The position numbers were made by a program, and so were the translations under genes. From Propionibacteriaceae bacterium (GTDB lineage: Bacteria; Actinomycetota; Actinomycetes; Propionibacteriales; Propionibacteriaceae): 53,552 nt of DNA. The notes beneath the pieces are model-generated. The model did not search any database and was not told the origin of the DNA. It saw only the letters and a program-made list of their open reading frames with translations. Below, piece by piece: positions 30,689-40,214 of the stretch (its first letter is position 1; each line of letters opens with the position of its first letter). The stretch is from the NCBI GenBank assembly GCA_031285845.1, contig JAITVK010000021.1, positions 1 through 53,552 on the forward strand. The letters run 5' to 3'.

Positions 30689-31729
30689 TCAGCCCGACTC
30701 GCCTGATGAGACCATGCCTGTCGGCCAGCCGTCCTCGGTCCACACCAACGTATGGATAGCGAGCCGGAACTGGCCCCCGTCGTCACCATCGTAGTAGTGA
30801 AATCCGATGTGATCTCCGGACGCTGAAGCGCCACCGGGACCGATCATGGAACCATCCGTCCACAAGACCGGTGTGCCACCGCCGTCAAGCATCGCCTTCC
30901 CCTCAGCGTCGACGTACGGACCTGTGACCGTGGCGGAGCGTCCGACCATGACCCGATAAGTCGAATCCGCCCCCTGACAGCAGTAATCCCATGACACGAA
31001 CAGGTAGTACCACTGATCGTGACGGATGACATCGGCCGCCTCAATCGGATTGTTCGGTGTCCCGACCCGGGAGGCGACCTTCATCGGGACGGCTCCTTGG
31101 GTGACCATGCCACTGGGCCAGGTCAGCGGAACCACGAAGATCCCACCCCAGAATGAGCCAAAAAACATCCAGCCCGACCCGTCCTCGTCACTGATGACCG
31201 CCGGGTCGATGGCGTTGAAATTGTCCACCCCCGGGGTCGAGGCGATGACCTGACCTTGATCCACCCACCCGAAGTCGGAGTCATCCGGATCCAAACTGAC
31301 GCTAGTCGCCAAGCCGATAGCTGACTTGTTCGACCCGAACGTGGACGCGGCGTAATAGAGATACCATTGGCCGTCATGAGCGTACAACTCGGGAGCCCAA
31401 TAGTTTTGCACCCCATCGATGGACTCGCGCACCCACTGGGGATCCCCAGCCGCAGTCCACGCAGTTCCGACCAACTGCCAGGTCTGGCCGTGATCGGTGG
31501 AGCGTCGAATCTGCGGGGCTCCGAACCCGACCTTGACATCTCCAGTCGAGTAGACGTACCAAGGCTCATCCCCGGGTGACACCACCAAGGCCGGGTCATG
31601 GACCCGAATATCACCACTGACATCGATGATCTGCGGCGTCGACGACGCCGATCCGCACGATGCCAAGCTCGCCACCGCCATCAAAGCCACCCCCACCCTC
31701 GATCCACCGAACCGATTCCCCCCGAACAT
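30689..31729 (-). CDS. GH43 arabinan endo-1,5-alpha-L-arabinanase, lipoprotein
   Basis: 346 residues. The start at 31729 gives a signal peptide with lipobox LASC, so the enzyme should be anchored outside the membrane. The five-bladed propeller residues are visible: the base Asp in DIRVHDPALV, the pKa-modulating Asp in FNAIDPAVISDEDGSGWMFFGSFWGG, and the acid Glu in NPIEAADVIRH. The fold and the GSFWGGI motif fit the arabinanase subfamilies of GH43. It lies seven bases after the GH51 gene and should cut arabinan into oligosaccharides for the importer. A longer N terminus is open in frame but has no support. Confidence 0.85.
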   Translation of the reverse strand: MFGGNRFGGSRVGVALMAVASLASCGSASSTPQIIDVSGDIRVHDPALVVSPGDEPWYVYSTGDVKVGFGAPQIRRSTDHGQTWQLVGTAWTAAGDPQWVRESIDGVQNYWAPELYAHDGQWYLYYAASTFGSNKSAIGLATSVSLDPDDSDFGWVDQGQVIASTPGVDNFNAIDPAVISDEDGSGWMFFGSFWGGIFVVPLTWPSGMVTQGAVPMKVASRVGTPNNPIEAADVIRHDQWYYLFVSWDYCCQGADSTYRVMVGRSATVTGPYVDAEGKAMLDGGGTPVLWTDGSMIGPGGASASGDHIGFHYYDGDDGGQFRLAIHTLVWTEDGWPTGMVSSGESG

Positions 31730-31736
31730 CACTGGC

Positions 31737-33254
31737 CTAGTCTTCGGCGACCGTCGCCAGCCGAAGCAACGTCCATGACACGGCCGGAACCTTGATGCAG
31801 ACCCGACCCTGGGCGACGACCGGGGTCGTGTTGACGCTAAGGACCTGGTCGCTGGGATCATCAGCACTGGCGATCCATCCCGAATCGACATGAGACAAGG
31901 TTATGGCTTCGATGATCGCGGCGGAATCGAAGCCCCGCAGTTTGATCTCCACGTCGGCTGCTTCCTCGCAGGAGCGGTTGACGAGGAAGACCGACATCTG
32001 GCCGGTGGCGGGATCGCGGGTGGCCACGGCGTCGACCAGTGGCGTGTCACCGAACTTGGCTGTGTCATGACTGGGGCAGTCGATGGCCGTCTTGAGCACC
32101 TCGCCGACCGCGTGGCGAGCCGTCAACGCGAAGGGGTGGAAAGTCGTCTGGGTCCAGGCCCGACCGCCAGTCTCGGTCATGATCGGAGCGATGACGTTGA
32201 CCAACTGAGCCAGGGAGGCCGAATAGACCCGATCAGTGTGACGCAGCAGTGACATCAAGAGGTTCCCGACGACCACCGCGTCAGCCACGGTGTAGTGGTC
32301 TTCCAAAAGCACGGGGGCCACCGGCCAATCATCGCCACTGGGTGGCCGTGATTCCGCCCGATGCTGATACCACACGTTCCATTCATCGAACGAGATGCCA
32401 ATGGTTTTGCTCTGCTTTGTGGCCGCCTTCACGGCGTCGGCCGTGGCGACGACCGAGTCGATGAAGTAGTCCATGTCTATCGCGGAGGCCAGGAAAGAAT
32501 CCCGGTCGCCTTCCTCTTCGAAGTAGTAGGCGTGAGCCGAGACCATGTCGACTTGGTCATAGGTCTGACTGAGGACCTCGTGTTCCCAACTGCCAAATGT
32601 CGGCATTCCGACTCCCGAGGAGCCACAGACCACCAGTTCCACCCCGGGATCGATCATGCGCATCGCGCGAGCGGTCTCGGCGGCGGCACGCCCGTATTCT
32701 GTGGCCGTCTTGTGGCCCATCTGCCAGGGGCCATCCATCTCATTGCCGAGGCACCACATTTTGACCCTGTGGGGCTCGACTGAAGCGTTGGCGACTCGCT
32801 GATCAGCCCAGTACGAACCAGCCGGCGCATTGCAGTACTCCAGCAGCGCCAGCGCTTGATCGACTCCGGCGGTGCCTAGATTGACCGCCATCATCGGCTC
32901 GACTCCCGCCTGCCTGGCCCAAGCCATGAACTCGTCGACCCCGACCTTGTTGGGCTCGGTGGAGTGCCACGCCAAGTCGAGACGTCTGGGGCGCTGATCG
33001 ACCGGGCCGACCCCGTCGGTCCACTGATAGCCGGAGACGAAGTTGCCGCCGGGGTAACGGATGGTAGTCACGCCCAGTTGCTTGACCAAGTCGAGCACGT
33101 CGGATCGAAAGCCCTCTGGTGTGGCAGTCGGGTGGTCGGGCTCGTACAATCCGGTGTAGACACAGCGCCCCAAATGCTCGACGAAGGAGCCGAAAGTACG
33201 GGAGCGAACTGGCCCGACGATGAAATCTGAGTCGACAATACAAGTAGCCTTCAT
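31737..33254 (-). CDS. abfA: Alpha-L-arabinofuranosidase, GH51
   Basis: 505 residues, no signal peptide, so cytoplasmic. The acid/base Glu is in MWCLGNEMDGPWQ (near residue 173) and the nucleophile Glu in ISFDEWNVWYQ (near residue 293), with TIRYPGGNFVSGYQW upstream; these are the GH51 signatures. It would release L-arabinose from imported arabino-oligosaccharides. It is the first gene of a unit with the GH43 gene, read away from the ABC importer genes. Confidence 0.95.
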   Translation of the reverse strand: MKATCIVDSDFIVGPVRSRTFGSFVEHLGRCVYTGLYEPDHPTATPEGFRSDVLDLVKQLGVTTIRYPGGNFVSGYQWTDGVGPVDQRPRRLDLAWHSTEPNKVGVDEFMAWARQAGVEPMMAVNLGTAGVDQALALLEYCNAPAGSYWADQRVANASVEPHRVKMWCLGNEMDGPWQMGHKTATEYGRAAAETARAMRMIDPGVELVVCGSSGVGMPTFGSWEHEVLSQTYDQVDMVSAHAYYFEEEGDRDSFLASAIDMDYFIDSVVATADAVKAATKQSKTIGISFDEWNVWYQHRAESRPPSGDDWPVAPVLLEDHYTVADAVVVGNLLMSLLRHTDRVYSASLAQLVNVIAPIMTETGGRAWTQTTFHPFALTARHAVGEVLKTAIDCPSHDTAKFGDTPLVDAVATRDPATGQMSVFLVNRSCEEAADVEIKLRGFDSAAIIEAITLSHVDSGWIASADDPSDQVLSVNTTPVVAQGRVCIKVPAVSWTLLRLATVAED

Positions 33255-33671
33255 GGGACTGTCCTCACATAGGTTGAATGGGCGGCATGGCCGCAGTTGC
33301 TACATCGTTGAACAGATCGTATTCCTTGACGCCAGGCCTGTCAAGACCCTGCCACCGACCGGCCGCGAGCCTCAAGAAACATGCCGATGACAAGCGCTTA
33401 ACCCGACAGAACCTCCCAAGTGGGCAGACTGCGTCACTCCAGGGGTCATTGTCGAACGACGCCAGCGAATACTCTTGCCCCGCGGCGATGTACATCGTTA
33501 TACAAACGTGATCTATTCCTCTTGCTCATAGTCATCCATGGTGCTTACGATTGATGCGGATCAGCGTTCTTCATCGATGTATTAACGCTAACACGAGTAG
33601 GCAACACAACCGTCCGAGGCACGTGCACCGCGAAGTGAACTCTCGGACAGACAACACACAAGGGGGCACCC
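33255..33671. promoter_or_regulatory. Divergent control region of the arabinan locus with LacI-type operators
   Basis: 417 bases between the GH51 gene and the binding-protein gene. Two candidate LacI-type operators with central CpG are seen: ACAAGCGCTTAA around 33392-33399 on the GH51 side, and GTATTAACGCTAACAC at 33579-33594 (6 of 8 symmetric pairs) on the transporter side. The interrupted repeat TTGAC-N9-GTCAA lies at 33326-33344. AT content rises from 33480 to 33600, as expected for promoters. Assignment of each palindrome to the LacI protein is inference. Confidence 0.5.
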
Positions 33672-35030
33672 ATGCAGAAGAAACAAGCGGCGGCCATCAT
33701 CGTCGCGCTCGGGCTGACCGCAGGCGGTCTGGCCGGTTGCGCCGATCAGACTGCCGGCGGCGACAGTTCGACCACCGGGGCGGACACACTGACCTACATG
33801 TTCCGCGGCAGTGAAGACGAGAAGGCCGCTTATCAGGCCGCCATTGACCAATTCACGGCCGACACCGGAGTCACAGTCGACGTCATCGTGACCGACGCCG
33901 ACCAATACGCCACCAAACTTCAGGCGGCCATCGCTGGAAACCAGGTTCCCGACGTCTTCTACGTCGAACAGGGCAGTCTCCAGTCCTACGTCAACTCTGG
34001 AGTCCTGATGGACATCACCGACAAAGTGGAAGAGCTGGACGTCGACCTGTCAAACATTTGGCAGTACGGCGTCGACTCGTACCGCTACGACGGGACACTG
34101 CAAGGCACCCCGGACGGCAGGCTCTACGGTCTACCCAAAGACGTGGGACCATTCGCGATGGGCTACAACAAAACCATGCTCGAAGCGGCCGGAATCCCGC
34201 TTCCCGACCAGGACAAACCGTACACCTGGGACGAGTGGACCTCAGTCATGAAGCAGCTCACCAAAGATACGGACTCCGACGGCGCGATCGACCAATGGGG
34301 CACCGGCCTCAACGTGTCATGGAACATTCAAGGTCTGGCCTGGAGCAACGGTGCGGATTGGACCAACGCCGACAAGACAGAAGTCACCGTGGACACCCCA
34401 GAAATGGCGCAGGCCCTGCAGTACATCGCCGACATGACGAACATCGACAAAGTCACACCAAGTTCATCCGAGGCGGCCACGCTTGACACGTACCAACGCT
34501 GGATGGCCGGCGACATCGGCTTCTTCCCGATCGGACCGTGGGACGTGTCGACCTACAACAAGCTCGACTTCGACTACGACTTGATGCCCTTCCCCGCCGG
34601 TTCGACCGGAAAACCGGCCACCTGGATCGGATCCCTTGGCATTGGAGTGTCTCAGACCACCGGCAATCCCGACGCCGCAGTCAAACTGGCCGCCTACCTG
34701 TCGTCTGACGCCGACTGCATGAAGCAGTTGGTCGCCGCAGGAATCCAGATTCCCAGCCTGCTCGACCAAGCTGAAACCTATGCGGCCGACACTGCCGCCA
34801 AGCCAGCCAACAAACAGGAATTCTTGGACATCGTCGAAGACTATGGTCGGGCCATGCCTGCCGCGTACACCTACAGCCCAGCGTGGTACGACGAGTTCTT
34901 CACCAACATCCAGCCCGTCTTGGACGGCACTCAAACCGCTGCTGACTACCTGAAAGAAGTCCAACCGCGGATGCAAGACCTGCTTGATCAGGCAAACGCC
35001 GACGCCAAAGAGGCCGCAGGCGGCCAGTGA
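33672..35030 (+). CDS. ABC sugar-binding lipoprotein
   Basis: 452 residues. The signal peptide ends in the lipobox LAGC (Cys 23). The mature protein is a family 1 extracellular solute-binding protein: DQYATKLQAAIAGNQVPDVFYVEQG, GLPKDVGPFAMGYNKTML and the C-terminal AWYDEFFTNIQPVLDGT. It should capture arabino-oligosaccharides for the two permeases that follow. GGGGG lies just upstream of the ATG. It is divergent from the hydrolase genes. Confidence 0.92.
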   Translation: MQKKQAAAIIVALGLTAGGLAGCADQTAGGDSSTTGADTLTYMFRGSEDEKAAYQAAIDQFTADTGVTVDVIVTDADQYATKLQAAIAGNQVPDVFYVEQGSLQSYVNSGVLMDITDKVEELDVDLSNIWQYGVDSYRYDGTLQGTPDGRLYGLPKDVGPFAMGYNKTMLEAAGIPLPDQDKPYTWDEWTSVMKQLTKDTDSDGAIDQWGTGLNVSWNIQGLAWSNGADWTNADKTEVTVDTPEMAQALQYIADMTNIDKVTPSSSEAATLDTYQRWMAGDIGFFPIGPWDVSTYNKLDFDYDLMPFPAGSTGKPATWIGSLGIGVSQTTGNPDAAVKLAAYLSSDADCMKQLVAAGIQIPSLLDQAETYAADTAAKPANKQEFLDIVEDYGRAMPAAYTYSPAWYDEFFTNIQPVLDGTQTAADYLKEVQPRMQDLLDQANADAKEAAGGQ

Positions 35031-35063
35031 GCCAGACCTCGACGACGAACAGGTGAACCGATC

Positions 35064-35984
35064 ATGACGACCGCCACGAAGAGCCGGGTCCAACCCCGAC
35101 GACACTCACAGCTCTACCGCTCCGAAAACCGCTGGGCCCTGCTCTTCGTGGCGGCGCCGGTCATGGGCTTCCTGCTGTTCACCGCCTACCCGCTGTGCTT
35201 CGCGCTCTACGCGTCCTTGACCAACTGGAACGGCCTGGGACGAATGAAGTTCATCGGAGTCAGCAATTACATTGGGCTGCTCGGCAACGCGAACTTCCAC
35301 AAAGCCCTGCTGAACACGCTGTTTTACATGATCGGCATTCCGATCGGATTGATCCTGTCTTTGCTGTTGGCTATGGCGATGAACCGTAAGATCCGCGGCC
35401 GGACCATCCTGCGCACGGTCTACTACATCCCGGTCATCTCATCCCTGGCCGCCATCGCCATCTTGTGGCAGTGGGCGTACAACGGCGACTTCGGACTGGT
35501 CAACCAGGCGCTGGACCTGATAGGGATCCAAGGCCCGAACTGGCTGCAGTCGACGACCTGGGCCAAGCCGGGCATCATCATCATGGCGGTTTGGAAAGGC
35601 CTGGGCTACTCGATGCTGCTCTACCTGGCGGCTATCCAATCGGTGCCGAAATCGCTGTACGAGGCGGCGACACTGGATGGGGCGAGTGGGTCTCGCCAGT
35701 TCACCGCGATCACGATACCGATGGTCCAGCCGGTGACTTTCTTCCTGATCGTGACCAACATCATCGGCGGCGCCCAGATTTTCACCGAGATCAACATCAT
35801 GACCCCGACGGGCGGTCCTGAGCTCAGCACGGCCTCGGCGGTCTGGTTGATCTGGCGCGAAGCTTTCAGATACCAGAAGATGGGATCGGCCACCGCGATG
35901 GCGATCGTCCTCGGCCTGATCGTCATGATCGTCACCTTGATCCAGTTCCGTCTCAACCGGAACTCTTCCTTCGTCCTCGACTAG
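35064..35984 (+). CDS. ABC sugar permease, MalF/UgpA type
   Basis: 306 residues with six membrane helices. The EAA loop reads SLYEAATLDGASGSRQFTAITIPMVQP, which contacts the ATPase. The N-terminal LFVAAPVMGFLLFTAYPLCFALYASLTNWNG is typical of sugar permease subunit 1. Part of the binding protein-permease-permease unit; no ATPase is encoded with them. Confidence 0.94.
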   Translation: MTTATKSRVQPRRHSQLYRSENRWALLFVAAPVMGFLLFTAYPLCFALYASLTNWNGLGRMKFIGVSNYIGLLGNANFHKALLNTLFYMIGIPIGLILSLLLAMAMNRKIRGRTILRTVYYIPVISSLAAIAILWQWAYNGDFGLVNQALDLIGIQGPNWLQSTTWAKPGIIIMAVWKGLGYSMLLYLAAIQSVPKSLYEAATLDGASGSRQFTAITIPMVQPVTFFLIVTNIIGGAQIFTEINIMTPTGGPELSTASAVWLIWREAFRYQKMGSATAMAIVLGLIVMIVTLIQFRLNRNSSFVLD

Positions 35985-35993
35985 GGGTCTGAC

Positions 35994-36851
35994 ATGTCGA
36001 AACACTTAGCCACCCGCACCTCTCGCAATCGGGTCATCAACATCATCACCGTCATCATTCTCAGCGTCGGCGGGATCGTCATGATCGCACCCCTGCTGTG
36101 GATGTTCACCACGTCGATCAAAACCAAACTGGAGGTCTACGCTCTACCCCCGGTGTGGTGGCCTTCCAAGCCCCAGTGGGACACGTACGTTCGAATGTGG
36201 TCGGCCGGGACCATCCTCGACGGCATCAAAAACTCGGCCATCGTTTCGCTGACAGTCACCATCGTGGGAACCTTCACCAGTTCACTGGCGGCGTTCGCGC
36301 TGGCGAAGTTGAGGGTGCCCGGGCGCAACGTGATCTTCATCGGATTGTTGAGCGCGATCATGATCCCGTTTCCGACGATCATGCTGCCCCAATTCGTCAT
36401 GTTCTCCAACCTTGGATGGGTCGACACCCTGCTACCGCTGATCATTCCCGGATTGTTCGGCAACATCGTGATGATCTTCTTCCTGCGCCAGTATCTGGAG
36501 TCGGTCCCGAACTCGCTGATCGAAGCGGCCAAGATCGACGGCGCGTCCTATTGGAAGATCTTCACTCGGCTGATCTTCCCCATCATTCGCCCCGCTGTCG
36601 CCGCCCAGTTCATCCTGTGGTTCATGGGCATCTGGAACGACTACCTGGCTCCCATCATTTATTTGAATTCACCACAGAATCAGACCCTTCAGGTGGTCAT
36701 CGCCAACATGAACGTCACGTACGCCACCCAACGAGACTATCCTCTCATCATGGGAGCAAGCTGTATTGCCCTCGTGCCGATCTTGGTGGTGTTCGTCGTC
36801 TTCCAACGCCAGATCATCGAATCAGTCGCACTGACGGGGACGAAAGGATAG
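35994..36851 (+). CDS. ABC sugar permease, MalG/UgpE type
   Basis: 285 residues with six membrane helices. The EAA loop is SLIEAAKIDGASYWKIFTRLIFPIIRP, and the N-terminal PLLWMFTTSIKTKLEVYALPPVWWP is typical of subunit 2. It lies nine bases after the first permease gene. The transporter probably uses a shared MsiK/MalK-type ATPase encoded elsewhere, as is common in actinobacteria. Confidence 0.94.
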   Translation: MSKHLATRTSRNRVINIITVIILSVGGIVMIAPLLWMFTTSIKTKLEVYALPPVWWPSKPQWDTYVRMWSAGTILDGIKNSAIVSLTVTIVGTFTSSLAAFALAKLRVPGRNVIFIGLLSAIMIPFPTIMLPQFVMFSNLGWVDTLLPLIIPGLFGNIVMIFFLRQYLESVPNSLIEAAKIDGASYWKIFTRLIFPIIRPAVAAQFILWFMGIWNDYLAPIIYLNSPQNQTLQVVIANMNVTYATQRDYPLIMGASCIALVPILVVFVVFQRQIIESVALTGTKG

Positions 36852-36854
36852 CCC

Positions 36855-37532
36855 ATGATCGACGAGGTCGGGTGGATGGGCGGCGTCATGAGCGCTCTGC
36901 GCCATGCGACCGACTTGGTGTGGGCCAATCTCGCGATCCTGCTCGGCGTCCTCGCGGGTGGCGTCGTCTTCGGCGTGGCCCCGACCATCGTCGCCGGAAC
37001 CTGGATGGTCGCCAACCGGGACGACGAACCGCATCGCTGGCGCTCGTTTTGGAGTCTTTGGCGTCGATCCTGGGCACACTCCAACCTCGTGTTCGCACCC
37101 GTGTGGCTGATCGGCGCGTCCTGTTGGCTCGACTGGCAGATCTCGGTCGAGATGAGTTCACGTCTCGCACTCGGATCACGTGTCGGGCTGATCGTCGTCG
37201 GCGCCTGGACGATCGTGGCCATCGCGCATCTGCCGGTGATCCATGACCGGTCGTTTCGCCGCGCCTGGGCGGCGATGGTGTTGGCGCCACTGCTCAGCCT
37301 GGCTCGAACGGGCCTGATCGTCGTCGCCACAGTTGGCGTGGGTCTGGTCGCCAGCCTGGCGCCGATCACCATCGTGCTGATCGCGCCTGCCACCCTGTTG
37401 TGGATCTGGGCGGCCATCGTTCGGCATGGAACATCAACCGAAGACCCGTCAGCCGAGACTCAAGATCCGAACCGACCAGAGTCGAGCCAGGCCGAGGGCA
37501 AGTGGCGCGCGAAAATCGCCAACACCTCCTGA
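36855..37532 (+). CDS. DUF624 (YesL-like) membrane protein
   Basis: 225 residues. WMGGVMSALRHATDLVWANLAILLGVL then GVAPTIVAGTWMVAN and four or five helices match the DUF624 family, which is commonly found at the end of sugar ABC operons and has no defined function. It lies three bases after the second permease gene. The C-terminal 25 codons overlap the end of meaB on the other strand by 73 bases. Confidence 0.8.
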   Translation: MIDEVGWMGGVMSALRHATDLVWANLAILLGVLAGGVVFGVAPTIVAGTWMVANRDDEPHRWRSFWSLWRRSWAHSNLVFAPVWLIGASCWLDWQISVEMSSRLALGSRVGLIVVGAWTIVAIAHLPVIHDRSFRRAWAAMVLAPLLSLARTGLIVVATVGVGLVASLAPITIVLIAPATLLWIWAAIVRHGTSTEDPSAETQDPNRPESSQAEGKWRAKIANTS

Positions 37533-38476
37533 GCCGCTTCGACAGCCGACAGCCGCCCGGCCATGACATCGGCCTCCAACCCGGCTCGTACCTGCTTGAC
37601 CGACGCGGTCTGCCGAATCGAATCCAGCAACTCATCGTCGATCAGGGACCACATCCAATCCCGCTGCTGATGGGCGCGGCGCCGCTCCAGACCCCCCGAC
37701 TCTTCCAGATACGCCCGATGTTCCAAGATGGCGTCCCAGACATCCAACAGGCCGACCCCCGTGTACGACGAGGAGGTCAGCACCGGTGGACGTCTCGCCT
37801 TCGGATCGGAAGTGATCAGTTTCATCGCCGTTTTCAGCTCGCGGGCAGCCACTCGGGAGGCGGCTTCGTTGTCACCATCGGCTTTGTTCACTGTGATGAT
37901 GTCGGCCATCTCCAAAATGCCGCGCTTGATGCCCTGCAACTGGTCACCAGCACGAGCCAAGGTCACCAACAAGAACGTGTCGACCATGCCTGCCACCGCG
38001 ACCTCGGATTGGCCGACACCGACGGTCTCGACCAAAACCACGTCGTACCCGGCTGCTTCGACCACTAGCATGGACTCCCGCGTGGCTCTGGCCACCCCAC
38101 CCAGATGGGTTCCGCTGGGCGATGGGCGGATGAACGCCTGCTCCGACATCGCCAATGTCGCCATGCGCGTACGATCACCCAAGATCGATCCACCAGTCTT
38201 CGACGACGATGGGTCGACCGCCAATACCGCCACCCGGTGACCCTGTTCGATCAGTTTCACGCCGAGTGCGTCGATGAAGGTCGATTTTCCTGCCCCGGGA
38301 ACCCCCGTGACGCCGACTCGTACGGCTGGAGCAGCCGGTTTTGGGAGCAACTCCAACAACTGATGAGCGGCGGGACGATCCTGGACCCGCATCGACTCCA
38401 CCAACGTGATCGCGCGAGCGATCTGGCGACGCTGCCCGGCTGCCACGGCTTGGGCCAAACCTTGAACTGAGTCCAC
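37460..38476 (-). CDS. meaB: Methylmalonyl-CoA mutase-associated GTPase MeaB
   Basis: 338 residues from the GTG at 38476, which sits nine bases after AAGGAGGAG; longer in-frame starts lack a ribosome site. Walker A GVTGVPGAGKSTFIDALG, the DPSSSKTGGSILGDRTRM switch region, ETVGVGQSE and NKAD are the G3E-type motifs of MeaB/ArgK. MeaB guards and reloads B12-dependent methylmalonyl-CoA mutase, the key enzyme of the propionate pathway. The mutase genes usually sit just upstream of meaB but are absent here. Confidence 0.95.
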   Translation of the reverse strand: MDSVQGLAQAVAAGQRRQIARAITLVESMRVQDRPAAHQLLELLPKPAAPAVRVGVTGVPGAGKSTFIDALGVKLIEQGHRVAVLAVDPSSSKTGGSILGDRTRMATLAMSEQAFIRPSPSGTHLGGVARATRESMLVVEAAGYDVVLVETVGVGQSEVAVAGMVDTFLLVTLARAGDQLQGIKRGILEMADIITVNKADGDNEAASRVAARELKTAMKLITSDPKARRPPVLTSSSYTGVGLLDVWDAILEHRAYLEESGGLERRRAHQQRDWMWSLIDDELLDSIRQTASVKQVRAGLEADVMAGRLSAVEAAQEVLAIFARHLPSAWLDSGRFGS

Positions 38477-38597
38477 TGTGCTGCTCTCCTCCTTGACCCG
38501 ACCACATCGATCGGCCCACACCTGAAGTGTCACACCATCGAAGCGCCGATCACCGTGCTCACAGCGGTTCGGCCCAGTCCTGATCAAAGGGACCTGC

Positions 38598-38644
38598 AGG
38601 GCTGGCCGGTCGGGGGTGTGCTTCTACCCTAGCCGACCAGCCCT
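38598..38644 (-). terminator. Hairpin after the ABC operon
   Basis: AGGGCTGG pairs with CCAGCCCT and TCGG with CCGA, with a three-base bulge and a long loop. It lies just after the stop of the ABC permease gene, before the meaB ribosome site. The T-run is weak, so termination is likely but not certain. Confidence 0.5.
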
Positions 38645-38671
38645 GGCCAGACCCAAACGATCATCGGTGGG

Positions 38672-39376
38672 TCACATGACTTTCGCGTCAAGGACGAGCC
38701 GGCTCAATCCGTAGATGATCGCCGTCAAAAGCAGGCAGGATCCGATCTGAAGCAGGGTCGGACTGGTGATGATGAGGTTGAGGAACCACATCAGGGCGGC
38801 TCGCAGTGGCGCGATGGGGGTGAACACCGCGATGATGGCGACGATCACCGCGTCGGTCACCCAGCCGTACCACTTGTCCTGCATCAAGACCACCGTATGG
38901 ATGACGACAGTGACAAGCAGAAGGAAAGCGAATTGCTGGAACAACGCAGCGATCGGACCCTGGTTGATCCAGCCGAACGCGTCGAACAAACTGAGACGTC
39001 CGACCGCCCCGCCGGCGTTGACCGCGAAGGGCTCATAGAGACAATACGAGATCACGGCGAGCAGACTGACTGCGGCGCAGGCGATGACGTACGTCACCAG
39101 CGCGCCCCAGTAGATGGTGGATCGTTTCGCACCGAGGTTGATCATGCGCTGGACACTGCGCAGTGGTATCCAGAACGCCGCGAGAAGCGGGATCAGGTAG
39201 AAGTACATGCCCCAACCGACCGACTGCTGGTCGAAGTTTGCTCCGCTGATGGCGTGCATGATCATGAAAACGACATCCTGAATGAACGTGCAGGCGAGCA
39301 CGATGCCAGTGAAGAGATAGGCCATTTTGAGGTTCTTGAAGTTCAGCCGCGCGGCCGCCCAGATAGTGTTATGCAT
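38672..39376 (-). CDS. ABC-2 type permease, partner of YtrA-type operon
   Basis: 234 residues with about six membrane helices and no extracellular domain. I see no motif beyond the general ABC-2 layout. The ATG at 39376 overlaps the TAA of the ATPase gene (ATGCATAA), so translation is coupled. With the ATPase and the GntR protein it forms a three-gene operon. The substrate is unknown. Confidence 0.75.
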   Translation of the reverse strand: MHNTIWAAARLNFKNLKMAYLFTGIVLACTFIQDVVFMIMHAISGANFDQQSVGWGMYFYLIPLLAAFWIPLRSVQRMINLGAKRSTIYWGALVTYVIACAAVSLLAVISYCLYEPFAVNAGGAVGRLSLFDAFGWINQGPIAALFQQFAFLLLVTVVIHTVVLMQDKWYGWVTDAVIVAIIAVFTPIAPLRAALMWFLNLIITSPTLLQIGSCLLLTAIIYGLSRLVLDAKVM

Positions 39377-40214
39377 TGTTGTTGCCCCCAACGAGTGCGA
39401 TGAAGAAATCCTGCAGGCTGAGCCGACTGACGCTCACTGCCGATGGTGGATTGATGCGATGGTCCCAGATGTGGGCCGCCATCACCGCACCCGCCGTGGT
39501 GGTTCCGATGCAGTTCAGGCCAACGAGCAGAGGTTTCACCGCATCAGCCATGCCCGACAGAGTGTAGGCCTGCTCGTCAAGATCCGCGATGTCGGCGTGG
39601 ACGAGAATCCTGCCCTGGTTGATGATGAGCAGATGCTCGGCCACCTTCGCGATCTCGTCGATCAGGTGAGTTGAGACGATGATCAAGCGCGGATGCGCGG
39701 CGTACGATTCCAAGAGCAGGGCGTTGAACTGATCGCGCATGATGGCGTCGAAGCCCAAGGTTGGCTCATCCATGAGAATCACCGGCGAGTTGTTCGCCAA
39801 CGTGATGATCGCGGTGACCATGGTTCGCATGCCGAAGGAGAGGTGCTTGTACTTCTTCCCGCTCGGCAAGCGGAAACGGTCGACCATCGTCAAGGCGAAG
39901 CCCATGTCGAAGTCATGTTGAAGACTGGCCGCCGCTGCGACCAGGGACGAGACGGTCATGTTGAACTGGGTCGAATTGGCTTCGACATAGTTGACAGTCG
40001 TCGGCATGTGACGCGGACTCACCGCTCGTCCGTTGACGAGAACGTCCCCGCTAGTGGGCGGGATGTGACCGGCGATCAGCTTCATCAACGTGGTCTTGCC
40101 AGCGCCGTTGCGCCCGAGAAGGCAGTAGATCCCCGTATCGGGCAGGTCGATAGTGATGTCATCCACTCCGACGGACCTGCCGTAGCTTTTGCTAAGTCCC
40201 ACAAGCTTAATCAT
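39369..40214 (-). CDS. ABC transporter ATP-binding protein
   Basis: 281 residues. Walker A LLGRNGAGKTTLMKLI (about residue 36) and Walker B PVILMDEPTLGFDA are intact and the switch histidine is in STHLIDE. The signature motif is degenerate: HLSFGMRTMV in place of LSGGQ. The C-terminal 70 residues are an extra domain. The start at 40214 follows AGGAAG and overlaps the GntR stop. It belongs to the exporter class regulated by YtrA-type repressors; drug or lantibiotic export is a family guess. Confidence 0.88.
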   Translation of the reverse strand: MIKLVGLSKSYGRSVGVDDITIDLPDTGIYCLLGRNGAGKTTLMKLIAGHIPPTSGDVLVNGRAVSPRHMPTTVNYVEANSTQFNMTVSSLVAAAASLQHDFDMGFALTMVDRFRLPSGKKYKHLSFGMRTMVTAIITLANNSPVILMDEPTLGFDAIMRDQFNALLLESYAAHPRLIIVSTHLIDEIAKVAEHLLIINQGRILVHADIADLDEQAYTLSGMADAVKPLLVGLNCIGTTTAGAVMAAHIWDHRINPPSAVSVSRLSLQDFFIALVGGNNNA

